DNA of 64,000 nucleotides, taken from positions 1 to 64,000 of the forward strand of contig NZ_VTOW01000004.1 of the NCBI RefSeq assembly GCF_012184425.1, in the 5' to 3' direction. Source of the stretch: Candidatus Manganitrophus noduliformans. GTDB taxonomy: Bacteria > Nitrospirota > Nitrospiria > SBBL01 > Manganitrophaceae. Made by a program: the position numbers and the translations under genes. Under the pieces are notes generated by a model that was not told the origin of the DNA, did not search any database, and saw nothing but the letters and a program-made list of their open reading frames with translations. Shown one piece after another: positions 52,789 through 61,776 of this stretch (positions within the stretch are counted from its first letter, which is position 1; each line of letters opens with the position of its first letter).

Positions 52789-53673
52789 ATGGGTTATTCG
52801 GTATTAAAGACGGAGCGGGGAATCGCCCTGATTGCGGCGGTCTTCTTGATCGTTGTCTTCGGCTTCCTCGGTCTTGCCGTCGTCTCGCTGGTCGGCACGC
52901 AGGGATTCTCCGCAATGAACGAGGTGAAATCGGACCAAGCCTTTTTTGTCGCGGAGGGAGGGACCGAATTTAGCCAGCGCTTCCTGGCGCAGAACCTTCA
53001 GTGGTATCGGAGCACGGTCGATCCGATCCTCATCCCGGCCACGAATTTGGGAGCCGGGTCTTTTAATGTGAGTGTGAACCTGCCGGCGACGATGCTGAGA
53101 ACCCGCATCCCAAATGACACTTCGACCGCGCCGATCCGCGTTTATACCACAAACCGGTTCCCGACAAGCGGATTTTTACAGATCGAGGAGGACCTCACCG
53201 GGGACGCAGAATTCGTCTTCTACAGTGGGATTGCCGGAAACACCTTCACCGGAATATTACGGGGACAGACGGTCGGCGGGGTGTCAAACGCCGCTTCGGC
53301 CCACGAGCGGGGCCACCGGGTTTATCCGGTGACGACCCTCACCGTCGCGCTTGCCAACAGTTGCGCAGCCCCCGCATCATTCACGGCGGCTGCTCATCCG
53401 AAGTTTCTCGGCGCGGGAACGGTCGACATCGAGGGGGAAGAGATCAGTTACACAGGGTCGACGATCGCCGGAGGTGTGATGACCCTCACCGGCGTAACGC
53501 GCTGCCAGAATGGGACCGCCTCCGCCGTCCATAACAACGGCAGGCCGGTGACGCCGCTGTTGGCGGAGGGGACCCTCCCCGATTTTGAGGCGGAGATTAT
53601 TTCTACCGGAACGGTCAGTCTGGCCGCAGTGGGGAACGCGGCCCGATCGGTTCGCAAGACAGTGCAACGGTAA
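52789..53673 (+). CDS. PilX-like pilus protein, paralogue of the preceding gene
   Basis: A 294-residue protein whose N-terminal 55 residues are nearly identical to the preceding gene's (GIALIAAVFLIVVFGFLG and VSLVGTQGFSAMNEVKSDQ). It carries two copies of the small motif seen once in that protein: residues about 127-178 (GILRGQTVGGVSNAASAHER) and 209-255 (VTRCQNGTASAVHNNGRPV). It ends like PilX with STGTVSLAAVGNAARSVRK, without the large repeat section. AAGGA precedes the ATG. The longer open frame from 52522 is a shadow. Confidence 0.7.
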   Translation: MGYSVLKTERGIALIAAVFLIVVFGFLGLAVVSLVGTQGFSAMNEVKSDQAFFVAEGGTEFSQRFLAQNLQWYRSTVDPILIPATNLGAGSFNVSVNLPATMLRTRIPNDTSTAPIRVYTTNRFPTSGFLQIEEDLTGDAEFVFYSGIAGNTFTGILRGQTVGGVSNAASAHERGHRVYPVTTLTVALANSCAAPASFTAAAHPKFLGAGTVDIEGEEISYTGSTIAGGVMTLTGVTRCQNGTASAVHNNGRPVTPLLAEGTLPDFEAEIISTGTVSLAAVGNAARSVRKTVQR

Positions 53674-55385
53674 TGGAAGAAAGAACCCGAATAAAGGTGA
53701 CGCTGATCATGCTGATGACGGCAGGCTTATTTTTCTCCTTTGGGCAGAGCGCGGCCGAGGCGGCTTACAACTTCACATCGACCATGACCAATGCGCCGAC
53801 CCCGGTCGAGTTTACCATGGGAGATCCCGCTTCGATCACGTTTCAGATCACGAACAGCAGCACGGGGGGAGAAGTGGATCAGCGGATCTACCAGATGCGG
53901 TTTCGCCTGACCAGCGCCACCGGAGGGACCGTTTTCTCAAACACGACCGCGGCCCCGGCGGGATGGACCCGGACCGCTTTCTCCACGACCTCAATTACTT
54001 TCCGGGCGAACACGGCGAACGATGCCATCGTCTGCACGATCGGCGGATGTCCCGTGGGACCGTCCACGTCAAAGACATTTACGTTAAACATCGTCGCCGG
54101 GAGTTATTCATCGGATGTCACCCACGACTTGCGGGATGTCCGGGCGTATTTTCAGGATTCGACCAGCCGCTGGCCCCCTTCCAGGTCGGATTCAACGGTC
54201 ACCAAAAGCAGCGGAACGAGCGTCGGGCTCTGGACCCTTAAATCTCTCTTGATGACCCTGGTGCCGTCTACGACGGCGGTGCCTGTGGGCGGTACGTTTA
54301 ACCTAACGATGACCGTGACCAATCGGTCGACGTCCAACTTAACAGGCGTGACCTCGAACCCCAAGCCGCCGACACGACAGTATGTTCACTTCAACAATCC
54401 GCCCACTCCAGTGGCGGTTAATACCACTTCGAATCCGGCCAACTTGAATCTTAATGCGGGTGCCACGGGAACCATGGTTTGGAGCTACACGACGACGGGC
54501 TCCGGCCCCGGTACAGTCACATTTCAGGCCTATGCCGGTGTCGGCACGAGAACGTCTAAAACCGTGACCTCCGTCCCGGTATCGATCGGCGTTATTTCAG
54601 GAAGCTTTTCGATCACACCGATCTGCCTTTTTTCCGGAAACGTTGCGACGTTTGTCATGACGGTGACGAATGTGACAGGAGGGACGGTGAACAACATTGT
54701 TCCCTCTGCTCTCACGAGGGGGGGGACTACGACGATCGGCGCCTTCACCGGACCGGCCCCCGCATCAATCGCCTCTCTCGCCAACAATAGCTCCGGCACA
54801 TTTACCTGGACCGCGACCGTCACAGGGGCGGTCGGTTCGACCTTTTCTGTCACAGGTTCTGCGACCGGCAATGGCGGGAACAGCACCGGTCCGGTTGTCT
54901 CAGCTACGGAGGATGTAGGCGGATACGTGATCAATCTCGATGTCACCGAAACAAATCTTTCCAGCACCAACCAACCATTGACATGGTCGATTACGAATCA
55001 AGGTTGCGCGCCGGCCCAGAGCGTTTCGATCTCAGTTCCATCCGGCTGGGTATGGGGAGGAGGGGCGGAAGATGGTTACGCATTGGTAACGAACTCGGTT
55101 GGAAGTCTGGTCGAGTCTTGGGTTGCCTCCGGTCCGACCTCCGGCCCTGTTCAGTTTGCCTCCCCTTCCGCCGCGGATCGGATTCCGTTGACCGAGGGAG
55201 GGGACTTCGAACTGGTCTTTTCAACGGTACCGACTTCCGGAACGAGCAGCACATTTAACGTCACGGTGACCGATGAGAATGGCGTGACCAGTCCGCCGCA
55301 AGCACAGGTGGTGGATCTAAATGCATTTAATTTTAACGCGTTAAATGAAGCCAACACCGAATCGTACCGCGAGGAATTTCGTTGA
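53673..55385 (+). CDS. Large secreted beta-sandwich protein of the pilus locus
   Basis: A 570-residue protein with a signal peptide (about 1-30, ending AEAA). The mature part is Thr/Ser/Gly-rich and contains several Ig-like or CARDB/DUF11-like domains (PASITFQITNSSTGG, GGTFNLTMTVTNRSTSN, FVMTVTNVTGG, SGTFTWTATVTG). There is no membrane anchor or LPXTG-type signal. Its ATG overlaps the previous stop by one base, placing it in the minor-pilin operon. It may be an adhesin or fibre-associated protein; it does not look like PilY1. Confidence 0.65.
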   Translation: MEERTRIKVTLIMLMTAGLFFSFGQSAAEAAYNFTSTMTNAPTPVEFTMGDPASITFQITNSSTGGEVDQRIYQMRFRLTSATGGTVFSNTTAAPAGWTRTAFSTTSITFRANTANDAIVCTIGGCPVGPSTSKTFTLNIVAGSYSSDVTHDLRDVRAYFQDSTSRWPPSRSDSTVTKSSGTSVGLWTLKSLLMTLVPSTTAVPVGGTFNLTMTVTNRSTSNLTGVTSNPKPPTRQYVHFNNPPTPVAVNTTSNPANLNLNAGATGTMVWSYTTTGSGPGTVTFQAYAGVGTRTSKTVTSVPVSIGVISGSFSITPICLFSGNVATFVMTVTNVTGGTVNNIVPSALTRGGTTTIGAFTGPAPASIASLANNSSGTFTWTATVTGAVGSTFSVTGSATGNGGNSTGPVVSATEDVGGYVINLDVTETNLSSTNQPLTWSITNQGCAPAQSVSISVPSGWVWGGGAEDGYALVTNSVGSLVESWVASGPTSGPVQFASPSAADRIPLTEGGDFELVFSTVPTSGTSSTFNVTVTDENGVTSPPQAQVVDLNAFNFNALNEANTESYREEFR

Positions 55386-55451
55386 TCTGAGCAATGATTT
55401 TTCGCGCAACATTAGAAAAATAAATTCATCACCTTTTAGAACGATAGGCAG

Positions 55452-55718
55452 ATGAAGACATCGGAAGTTTTACACAAGATCGATATTCCCAGACACAAGC
55501 TCTACTACTTGGAGCAGAAGGGATATGTCACACCCAGACGGATTCCGATGGGGGACCTTGAAGCCCGGGAGTACAGCCAACAGGATCTGCTCAAGATTAA
55601 ATTTATCTGGAAATATTTAAGCAAAGGATTCAAACACAAGGTCGCTTACGAGATGGCCATGGAGGAGTTAAATGCCGGGGTCGGGTGGGGGCCAGGGAAC
55701 GCAGGGGGGAGAAATTAA
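55452..55718 (+). CDS. MerR-like single-domain DNA-binding protein
   Basis: An 88-residue protein that is almost only a MerR-type winged helix: IPRHKLYYLEQKGYVTPRRI, then REYSQQDLLKIKFIWKYLSKG. It lacks the long dimerisation helix and ligand domain of full MerR proteins. The last 15 residues are Gly-rich. Its TAA shares one base with the pilM ATG, so it is coupled to pilM, and it may regulate the pilus genes. Confidence 0.65.
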   Translation: MKTSEVLHKIDIPRHKLYYLEQKGYVTPRRIPMGDLEAREYSQQDLLKIKFIWKYLSKGFKHKVAYEMAMEELNAGVGWGPGNAGGRN

Positions 55719-56740
55719 TGGGATGGCTGCCATTTAGAAAGCCGTTTTGGGCCATTGATATCGGGGCGAGCTCGGTGAAGGTGGTCCGGCTCAGCCGGAC
55801 GCGGCAAGGAATAAAGCTGCTCGATATCGGACTCAAAGAGCTTCCGATGGAGCAGGAGTTTCGGCAGGAAAATATCACCGCGGCGCTGGACGAGTTGATC
55901 AAAGAGAAAAAGCGGCCGAAGGCGGTCATTAATTTTTCCGGCCAGGCGCCTCTGATTCGATATTTAACCCTCCCCGCCATGCCGAAAGAGGAGCTTGCCG
56001 AGGCGGTGAAGTGGGAGGCGAAAAAGCTGGTCTCCATTCCGATGGAGGAGATGATCCTCGATTTCATCATCGCAGGGGGGCGTCAGGAGCGGGAAACGAA
56101 GCGATACGATTTGATTCTGGTCGTGGCGGACAGGAGCACCCTCCGCGAGCAGTGGGCGATGATGCAGCGGGCGGGGCTCGACATTGTCGCCATCGATGTG
56201 AACCCCCTCTCTCTGCTGAATACGATTCGGATGAGCTATGGGAAAGAGCTGACGGGGAATTTCATCTATATCGACATCGGCGCCGCGAAAACCGATATGA
56301 CGATTTTGAAAGATGGTGTCCTGCGATTTACCCGGCGATTGGAAATGGGGGGGGAGCAGATTACACGCCGACTCGAACGGGAAATGGGCCTCCCGTATGA
56401 AGAGGCGGAAAAGCTGAAACGCGAAAAAGGGCTCGGCGCGGAAGAGGGGCCGCAGGCGATCATCAAAAATGAAATCGACCGGTTTATCGTAGAAATCCAG
56501 CGGTCGATCGATTATTACCGGGCTCAGTTCCGGGAAGGGGTCTTCAAAAAGGTGATCTTGATGGGGGGAGGGGCGCTTCTTCCAGGCTTCTCCGATTATT
56601 TTGGAAGTTATTTTGATGCCGAGATGGAAATTGATGATCCCCTTGCGGAGATCATCGGAACGGAATCGGTCGGCGCGATCCGGGCGATCGCCCCTCGCTT
56701 CTCGAGCGGGATCGGGCTGGCCCTCCGTTCTCACAATTAA
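55718..56740 (+). CDS. pilM: Type IV pilus assembly protein PilM
   Basis: A 340-residue actin/FtsA-like cytoplasmic ATPase fold: WAIDIGASSVKVVRL (phosphate 1 loop), then IYIDIGAAKTDMTIL, and a C-terminal KVILMGGGALLPGFSDYF adenosine motif. It binds the PilN cytoplasmic tail. The start is the ATG overlapping the previous stop; GGGAG lies upstream. First gene of pilMNOPQ. Confidence 0.92.
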   Translation: MGWLPFRKPFWAIDIGASSVKVVRLSRTRQGIKLLDIGLKELPMEQEFRQENITAALDELIKEKKRPKAVINFSGQAPLIRYLTLPAMPKEELAEAVKWEAKKLVSIPMEEMILDFIIAGGRQERETKRYDLILVVADRSTLREQWAMMQRAGLDIVAIDVNPLSLLNTIRMSYGKELTGNFIYIDIGAAKTDMTILKDGVLRFTRRLEMGGEQITRRLEREMGLPYEEAEKLKREKGLGAEEGPQAIIKNEIDRFIVEIQRSIDYYRAQFREGVFKKVILMGGGALLPGFSDYFGSYFDAEMEIDDPLAEIIGTESVGAIRAIAPRFSSGIGLALRSHN

Positions 56741-56781
56741 GGCCGCGCTTTCCGTTTATTTGAAACGGGCGGATGAGGATG

Positions 56782-57345
56782 ATGAAAGAACATATTAACC
56801 TCTTTCAACCGGATCTCCTTGAAGGAGCCGCCCAGGCAAGGACCCCCCGCAAAAAGCAGTGGGCGGTCGCCTCGGCCGGGATATTCCTTGTTCTTTTTAT
56901 TCTATTTTATATTCAAGAGGAGAAGAAGCAGATCCTGCTTAAAAGAGAGGTCGATGCAATTTTACAACAGCGCCAACAACTTGAGCAGCAGATGGCGGCG
57001 CTGGCCCCGGGGACCCTCTCCCGCGGGGAGGGCGCCTTGACGGAAGAGGCGATTTTAAAAGAGCGGATCGCCTGGTCGAGGGTGTTGGTCGAGGTCAGCC
57101 GGGTGGTTCCGGAAGGGGTATGGATCACCGGATTTGAGAACAATGCAGGGGAGGGGGTTCGCTTCGATGGGTTCGCGGTCTCCTATCAGAAAGTGACCGA
57201 TCTTCTCTCCTCACTGGAAGCCTCCCGGATGTTTCAAGATGTGCTGCTTGATTTTTCACGGCAGAATACCGAGCGGAAGGTCGACTTCTCAATCAACACC
57301 CGCTTGAAGAAGGTCGATCCGGAAGTTCAATTGGGAATGAGATGA
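56782..57345 (+). CDS. pilN: Type IV pilus assembly protein PilN
   Basis: About 187 residues. The N-terminal KEHINLFQPDLL is the PilM-binding motif, one membrane helix (about 30-45) is followed by a coiled coil (ILQQRQQLEQQMAALA) and a periplasmic ferredoxin-like domain. ATGs at 56773, 56779 and 56782 are possible; GAGG at 56774 favours the last. It ends with a 4-nt overlap on pilO. Confidence 0.88.
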   Translation: MKEHINLFQPDLLEGAAQARTPRKKQWAVASAGIFLVLFILFYIQEEKKQILLKREVDAILQQRQQLEQQMAALAPGTLSRGEGALTEEAILKERIAWSRVLVEVSRVVPEGVWITGFENNAGEGVRFDGFAVSYQKVTDLLSSLEASRMFQDVLLDFSRQNTERKVDFSINTRLKKVDPEVQLGMR

Positions 57346-57893
57346 GCGCGCTGACCCTATTACAATGGTCAAAGTTATCAAAAAGAGAGCGAATTCTCTT
57401 CGTCTCCACCTTATTTGCGCTCCTTTATTCGTTTGTCTTCTTTTTCTTGCAGCCGAGGATGGCGGAGCGCCAGAGACTCGATCAGCAAAAGAAAACCCTT
57501 CAACAAGAAATTTCGATGCTTTCCTCCACGATCCCCGTCCTGATGCGAAGAGCCGAAGCGGCCAATCCCTCTGATTCCGAGCCGGCGCTGCTCCTTTCGA
57601 ATGCGTCGCTTTCGACGATTTTGGAAGAGCTCAGCCGGCAGGCGCGGATCAAGGAGGTCCAACTGATGGAGCTCAAACCGAGTCCGGCTGAAAAGAAAGA
57701 AGGCTATGAAATCTTGCAGATTCAGGTCAAGAGCCGCTCCCGATTTTTCAATCTGGGAGATTATATTTCGGCGCTGGAGCGTCTCCCGCGCCCCATTGTG
57801 ATCGAGCGTCTCAAAATTGAATCAACCGCCGAGACCAGTCCCGACGTCATCGCCGAGATGGTCCTACAGGTTTATAAGGGAGGAGGCGTATGA
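57342..57893 (+). CDS. pilO: Type IV pilus assembly protein PilO
   Basis: A 183-residue single-pass inner-membrane protein: cytoplasmic LSKRERILFVS, a helix (about 20-37), a periplasmic coiled coil (RLDQQKKTLQQEISML) and a ferredoxin-like fold. It dimerises with PilN to form the alignment complex. Overlaps with pilN and pilP by ATGA. Confidence 0.88.
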   Translation: MSALTLLQWSKLSKRERILFVSTLFALLYSFVFFFLQPRMAERQRLDQQKKTLQQEISMLSSTIPVLMRRAEAANPSDSEPALLLSNASLSTILEELSRQARIKEVQLMELKPSPAEKKEGYEILQIQVKSRSRFFNLGDYISALERLPRPIVIERLKIESTAETSPDVIAEMVLQVYKGGGV

Positions 57894-58291
57894 AGAAAAT
57901 GGCCGTTGTCATCATGTCTATTTGTTCGCTCCTTCTCACCTCGCCTGTTTTCTCCGCCCAGAATGCTCCTTCGTTGATCGACATGAATCGCGCTTTTCTT
58001 GAAGAGAAGCAGCGTGCGACCGATTGGGGAAGGGATCCGTTTATTCTTCCGGCCCCACTGCCCGAGCAGGCGCTGTTGAACAGTGTCGAGAACGATGCCG
58101 GAAAAGCATTTTCTTTGAGCGCGATCATCTATCGGGATGGGGAAGGGGCGGCGATCATCAATCACCGTATTCTTCGTCTGGGGGATCGGATTGAAGGGAT
58201 GATGGTGCAAGAAATCCTCTCCGATCGGGTGATTCTCAGAGAAGGTTCTAAGATAATGGAATTGAAAGTCGATTCATTTTTAGCGAAGTAA
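57890..58291 (+). CDS. pilP: Type IV pilus assembly protein PilP
   Basis: A 133-residue periplasmic protein with a signal peptide (about 1-22, ending FSA; no lipobox Cys, unlike many PilP lipoproteins). The beta domain reads WGRDPFILP, then FSLSAIIYRDGEGAAIINHRIL and LGDRIEGMMVQEIL, as expected for PilP/GspC homology regions. It links PilNO to the PilQ secretin. Confidence 0.85.
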   Translation: MKKMAVVIMSICSLLLTSPVFSAQNAPSLIDMNRAFLEEKQRATDWGRDPFILPAPLPEQALLNSVENDAGKAFSLSAIIYRDGEGAAIINHRILRLGDRIEGMMVQEILSDRVILREGSKIMELKVDSFLAK

Positions 58292-58318
58292 TGAACGCTT
58301 ACATGCGGAGGATCTTCG

Positions 58319-59728
58319 ATGAACGCATTTTTCACGGCCCGGCCTAGAGGGGCTCTCATCAATGTGGCGATATACTTTTCCCTCTTCCTGATTTTTGTCC
58401 CCGCAGCGATGCGGGCGGATGCACAGGAAGCGGCCGAGCGCGCGTCCATCTCGCTTAAAAAGGATGATTCCCTCTTTTCGATGGAATTCCGAAATGCCGA
58501 GTTGAAGGATGTTCTTCGCGCCCTCGGTCAAGAGAATCACCTGAATATCATTATCAGTGACGATGTTGACGGGAAGTTGACCCTCAGCTTCCGGGAGGTC
58601 ACGTTCGAGGAGGCGCTCGAATCGATTTTGAAAATCAACAACTTGACCTCTTTCCGGGAGGGGGACATTATCCGCGTGATGAAATCTCCTTTTGGTGAAG
58701 GAGAGGCCGATCTTGCGACGAAGATCATCCCGATCCATTTCGGGAGTGCCAAAGAGATGCAGGAGAGCGTGAAAGGGCTGCTGACCAAAAAAGGAAGCCT
58801 TACGGTCGATGTCCGAACAAATGCTTTGGTTGTCCGTGATTATGCCTGGAACATGGCGAAAATTAATGAGGTAGTCAAACAACTCGACAGCAAGACCCCT
58901 CAAGTCATGATTGAAGCAAGAATTGTTGAGGTGAACTCGAATTTTGCGCGGGAGTTGGGTGTCCAGTGGGGAGGGGCGTACGAGTCGGATCGGTTCCAGG
59001 TAACCGGAGCGACGAGGGGAACGACCTCGACGACCGGTTCAAACGCGCTGACGGGAGGGGCCGGCCTATCCGGGAATAATTTTGCAGTCAATCTCCCGGC
59101 GGCGGTCGGTGTCGGCTCGGGCGGAGGGCTGGGTTTTACCTTCGCCAATGCGGGATCGAGCCTCCAACTGGATCTTCAGCTTTCCGCAATGGAAGATACT
59201 GGGCGAGGGAAGATCTTATCCAATCCCCGCGTTCTCACTTTAAACAATAAAGAAGCGAAAATTTCCAGTGGAACCGAAATCCTCATACCGACAACTTCGA
59301 TTTTGTCGACCTCAACCTCCTCGACGGAGACGATAGCCGGCGCCACAACGACATCAGGGGTCACTGTCATCGATGCGAAACTAGAGCTCACCGTAACGCC
59401 CCATATTACACCGGACAATCAAATATTGCTCCACGTGAAAACGGAAAAGAAAGAACCCGATTTTAATCGTCAGGTCCAGAACATCCCTCCTTTGAATACA
59501 CGTACCGCTGAGACCGATCTCTTAGTCGGAGACAATGAGACGGTCGTGATCGGCGGAATTTATACCCGTAACGAGTCGCACGGAGAGAAGAGCGTCCCCT
59601 GGCTCTCAAAGATTCCCATCTTAGGCTGGTTATTTAAAAAAGAAACAAAAACAGACATCCAAAATGAACTCTTGATTTTCATCACGCCGACCGTCTATAA
59701 AGGAGGGAACGAGGTCGCCCGGCAGTAA
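58319..59728 (+). CDS. pilQ: Type IV pilus secretin PilQ
   Basis: A 469-residue secretin with a signal peptide (to about residue 36), an STN/N0 domain (SMEFRNAELKDVLRALGQ), an N1 domain (IIPIHFGSAKEMQESVKGLL) and the secretin barrel ending KIPILGWLFKKETKTDIQNELLIFITP. It is short because the N-terminal AMIN domains of proteobacterial PilQ are absent. It forms the outer-membrane pore for the pilus. Confidence 0.93.
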   Translation: MNAFFTARPRGALINVAIYFSLFLIFVPAAMRADAQEAAERASISLKKDDSLFSMEFRNAELKDVLRALGQENHLNIIISDDVDGKLTLSFREVTFEEALESILKINNLTSFREGDIIRVMKSPFGEGEADLATKIIPIHFGSAKEMQESVKGLLTKKGSLTVDVRTNALVVRDYAWNMAKINEVVKQLDSKTPQVMIEARIVEVNSNFARELGVQWGGAYESDRFQVTGATRGTTSTTGSNALTGGAGLSGNNFAVNLPAAVGVGSGGGLGFTFANAGSSLQLDLQLSAMEDTGRGKILSNPRVLTLNNKEAKISSGTEILIPTTSILSTSTSSTETIAGATTTSGVTVIDAKLELTVTPHITPDNQILLHVKTEKKEPDFNRQVQNIPPLNTRTAETDLLVGDNETVVIGGIYTRNESHGEKSVPWLSKIPILGWLFKKETKTDIQNELLIFITPTVYKGGNEVARQ

Positions 59729-59787
59729 GATACCCGGGCCGACGAAACCGCCTCGCCGTTTATTTTCCCGCCGAATCGAATTGTCCT

Positions 59788-60105
59788 ATGGATGAAATCG
59801 TCGTTCTGATGACCGCCCCTTCCAAAGAAGAAGGGGAGAAGATCGGGCGGGCGCTTGTTGAAATGAAACTGGCCGCCTGCGCGAATATCTTCTCTCCGAT
59901 CTCATCGATTTTCTCGTGGGAGGGGAAGATATCTCAGGAGCAGGAAGCGCTGGTGATCCTAAAAACGAGAAGAGAGTGCTTCGCCCGGCTTGCTGAAGAA
60001 GTGAAAAGACGCCATCCTTATTCCGTGCCGGAAATTATCGCCCTCCCCCTGATAGAAGGATCTTCGGACTACCTCAATTGGATTCGAGGGAATACCCGGC
60101 CGTGA
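59788..60105 (+). CDS. cutA: Divalent-cation tolerance protein CutA
   Basis: A 105-residue trimeric ferredoxin-like protein: VLMTAPSKEEGEKIGRALVEMKLAACANI near the start and HPYSVPEIIALPLIEGSSDYLNWI at the end are the CutA1 signature. The family is linked to copper tolerance in E. coli, but its real role is unsettled. It lies 59 bp after pilQ. Confidence 0.9.
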   Translation: MDEIVVLMTAPSKEEGEKIGRALVEMKLAACANIFSPISSIFSWEGKISQEQEALVILKTRRECFARLAEEVKRRHPYSVPEIIALPLIEGSSDYLNWIRGNTRP

Positions 60106-60368
60106 CATATTTCTCCTGCCTTGAATTCTGGAAAAGGAATCTAAATTTCTCAAAAATAAATCACAGGTGTATCTTAATTTCGGCATCACCTTGGTAAGAT
60201 AAAAGCGGATGACCCCCAGAGACCGCGCTTCGCGTGAATCGGTTTCGAGTCGAAATAAAACATTAAATGAATATCATATTGTAATTGTTGTTGTTTCAAA
60301 GAAAAGTATCCCAAAAAAATAAATCTAATTTTGGGTTAATTGACTAGGAGTAATATCTTAGTTTTGTC

Positions 60369-60396
60369 TTGACAAGAGGTTAAAAACTGATAGATT
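60369..60396 (+). promoter_or_regulatory. Upstream promoter candidate of the M23 peptidase gene
   Basis: TTGACA (60369-60374), 16 bp, TAGATT (60391-60396). It would give a leader of about 115 nt. Confidence 0.5.
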
Positions 60397-60463
60397 TAAA
60401 TGCTGTGGAGAGGCGATAGAGCGTGTTACGGCCCGGGATTTATGATTTCGGGGGATATCCAGC

Positions 60464-60493
60464 TTGACAAATCGGAAATGGCTGTGATACCAT
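60464..60493 (+). promoter_or_regulatory. Proximal promoter candidate of the M23 peptidase gene
   Basis: TTGACA (60464-60469), 18 bp, TACCAT (60488-60493) with a TG element just before the -10. It lies 28 bp before the ATG; AGGAGAGAG is the ribosome site. Confidence 0.55.
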
Positions 60494-60520
60494 CCCGGCC
60501 AAATTTTTAGGAGAGAGATA

Positions 60521-61417
60521 ATGGGGAAGACTGACGACTCCTATACGGTTGTAATTCTCCCAAGTCCCACATCAGAACCATACCGATTCTCGCTCAGTAA
60601 AAAAACCTGCAAATATCTAATCGGGTTTTCATCGGTCCTCATATTAGTTCTCGCCGGCTTTTTCGTACAATACTTTTTAATGCTGGGCCAAATCACCGAA
60701 CTAAAAGACCTTCGAAGAGAGGCAAAAACCCAAAAAATCCAAATCCAAAGTTTTTTGACGAGTATTGATGATCTGAAAAATCAGATGAACCGTTTGATCG
60801 AGTTGGACCAGAAATTGCGCGTCATTACCGACATCGGGCCGAGGAAAGAAGTGGGGGTGATGGGATTGGGCGGGCCGGAAGAGGTCGGTCTATCCCATCC
60901 CGATTCCTCAAAGTTGATGACGTCGATTCAACTCGATTTAGGAGATCTTCAGGCCAAAGCGATCGCGCAAGAAAAGAGTTTTCAGGAATTGACCGAAGCA
61001 GTCCGGAGCCGCCAATCTTTGTGGGCATCGACCCCTTCGATCTGGCCGACGACCGGTTGGCTGACATCGGGTTATGGTAATCGCGTCTCCCCTTTTACCG
61101 GGAGAGTGAGTAAGCACAACGGTATTGATATCGCATCCCGCCAGGATACCCCTGTCATCGCACCGGCGGCCGGAGTGGTAAGTTACACCGGATTTGATAG
61201 TGGACTCGGAAAGCTGGTCAAGATCAATCATGGTTATGGAATTACCACCTATTATGGCCATCTGGCGAAGGCAGCAGTGAAAGTCGGACAAAAAGTAAAG
61301 CGGGGAGAGGTCATCGCTTACGTTGGAAGCACTGGCCTCTCCACCGGACCTCACCTCCATTATGAAATTTATGTGAATGACGTACCCGTTAATCCAATGA
61401 GATATATTTTAAATTAA
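60521..61417 (+). CDS. M23-family peptidoglycan endopeptidase
   Basis: A 298-residue membrane-anchored LytM protein. One helix (about 33-53) is followed by a coiled coil (ITELKDLRREAKTQKIQIQ), then the M23 domain with zinc ligands H in HNGIDIA, D of the same motif, and HLHYE near the C-terminus. All catalytic residues appear present, so it should be an active cross-link hydrolase in the periplasm rather than a degenerate EnvC-type activator. Confidence 0.9.
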   Translation: MGKTDDSYTVVILPSPTSEPYRFSLSKKTCKYLIGFSSVLILVLAGFFVQYFLMLGQITELKDLRREAKTQKIQIQSFLTSIDDLKNQMNRLIELDQKLRVITDIGPRKEVGVMGLGGPEEVGLSHPDSSKLMTSIQLDLGDLQAKAIAQEKSFQELTEAVRSRQSLWASTPSIWPTTGWLTSGYGNRVSPFTGRVSKHNGIDIASRQDTPVIAPAAGVVSYTGFDSGLGKLVKINHGYGITTYYGHLAKAAVKVGQKVKRGEVIAYVGSTGLSTGPHLHYEIYVNDVPVNPMRYILN

Positions 61418-61556
61418 GAAAGCTCAAGGGAAGGAGAAGTTCTTCTCTTTGAAGGGGGGAGAGACTGCGCGGGTTTCTCTCTGGATTATCAACACCCCAT
61501 CCTGGTTCGGGCCGGGGAGGCTGATCAAGATGGGCAGCAGGAGGGTTTGAGGTCAG

Positions 61557-61760
61557 ATGGCGGTGAAAGGGAAAGTCAAGTGGTTCAACGAAAAGAAGGG
61601 GTATGGCTTTATTGAACGGGAAGATGGGGGAGATGTGTTTGTCCATTTTTCAGCGATCAAGGGGGAGGGGTTCAAAACATTGGCTGAAGGACAAACGGTC
61701 GAGTTTGAGATTATCCAGGGTGAGAAGGGTCCGCAGGCTGCCAACGTGATAAAGGAATAG
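61557..61760 (+). CDS. Cold-shock-domain protein
   Basis: A 67-residue CspA-family protein with RNP1 KGYGFIE and RNP2 VFVHFSAI in a beta-barrel. It binds single-stranded RNA or DNA and may act as an RNA chaperone. A leader of about 140 nt separates it from the M23 gene. GAGG precedes the ATG and a strong terminator follows. Confidence 0.93.
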   Translation: MAVKGKVKWFNEKKGYGFIEREDGGDVFVHFSAIKGEGFKTLAEGQTVEFEIIQGEKGPQAANVIKE

Positions 61761-61776
61761 AATGGAGCGGTTTCAA

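Larger units (their letters stand above)
60106..60520. other. AT-rich gene-free region with two promoter candidates
   Basis: About 415 bp with no supported gene. The stretch from about 60230 to 60400 is much more AT-rich than the rest of the window. TTGACA-type promoters lie at 60369-60396 and 60464-60493, both pointing to the M23 peptidase gene. No known riboswitch or small RNA could be recognised. Confidence 0.5.
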
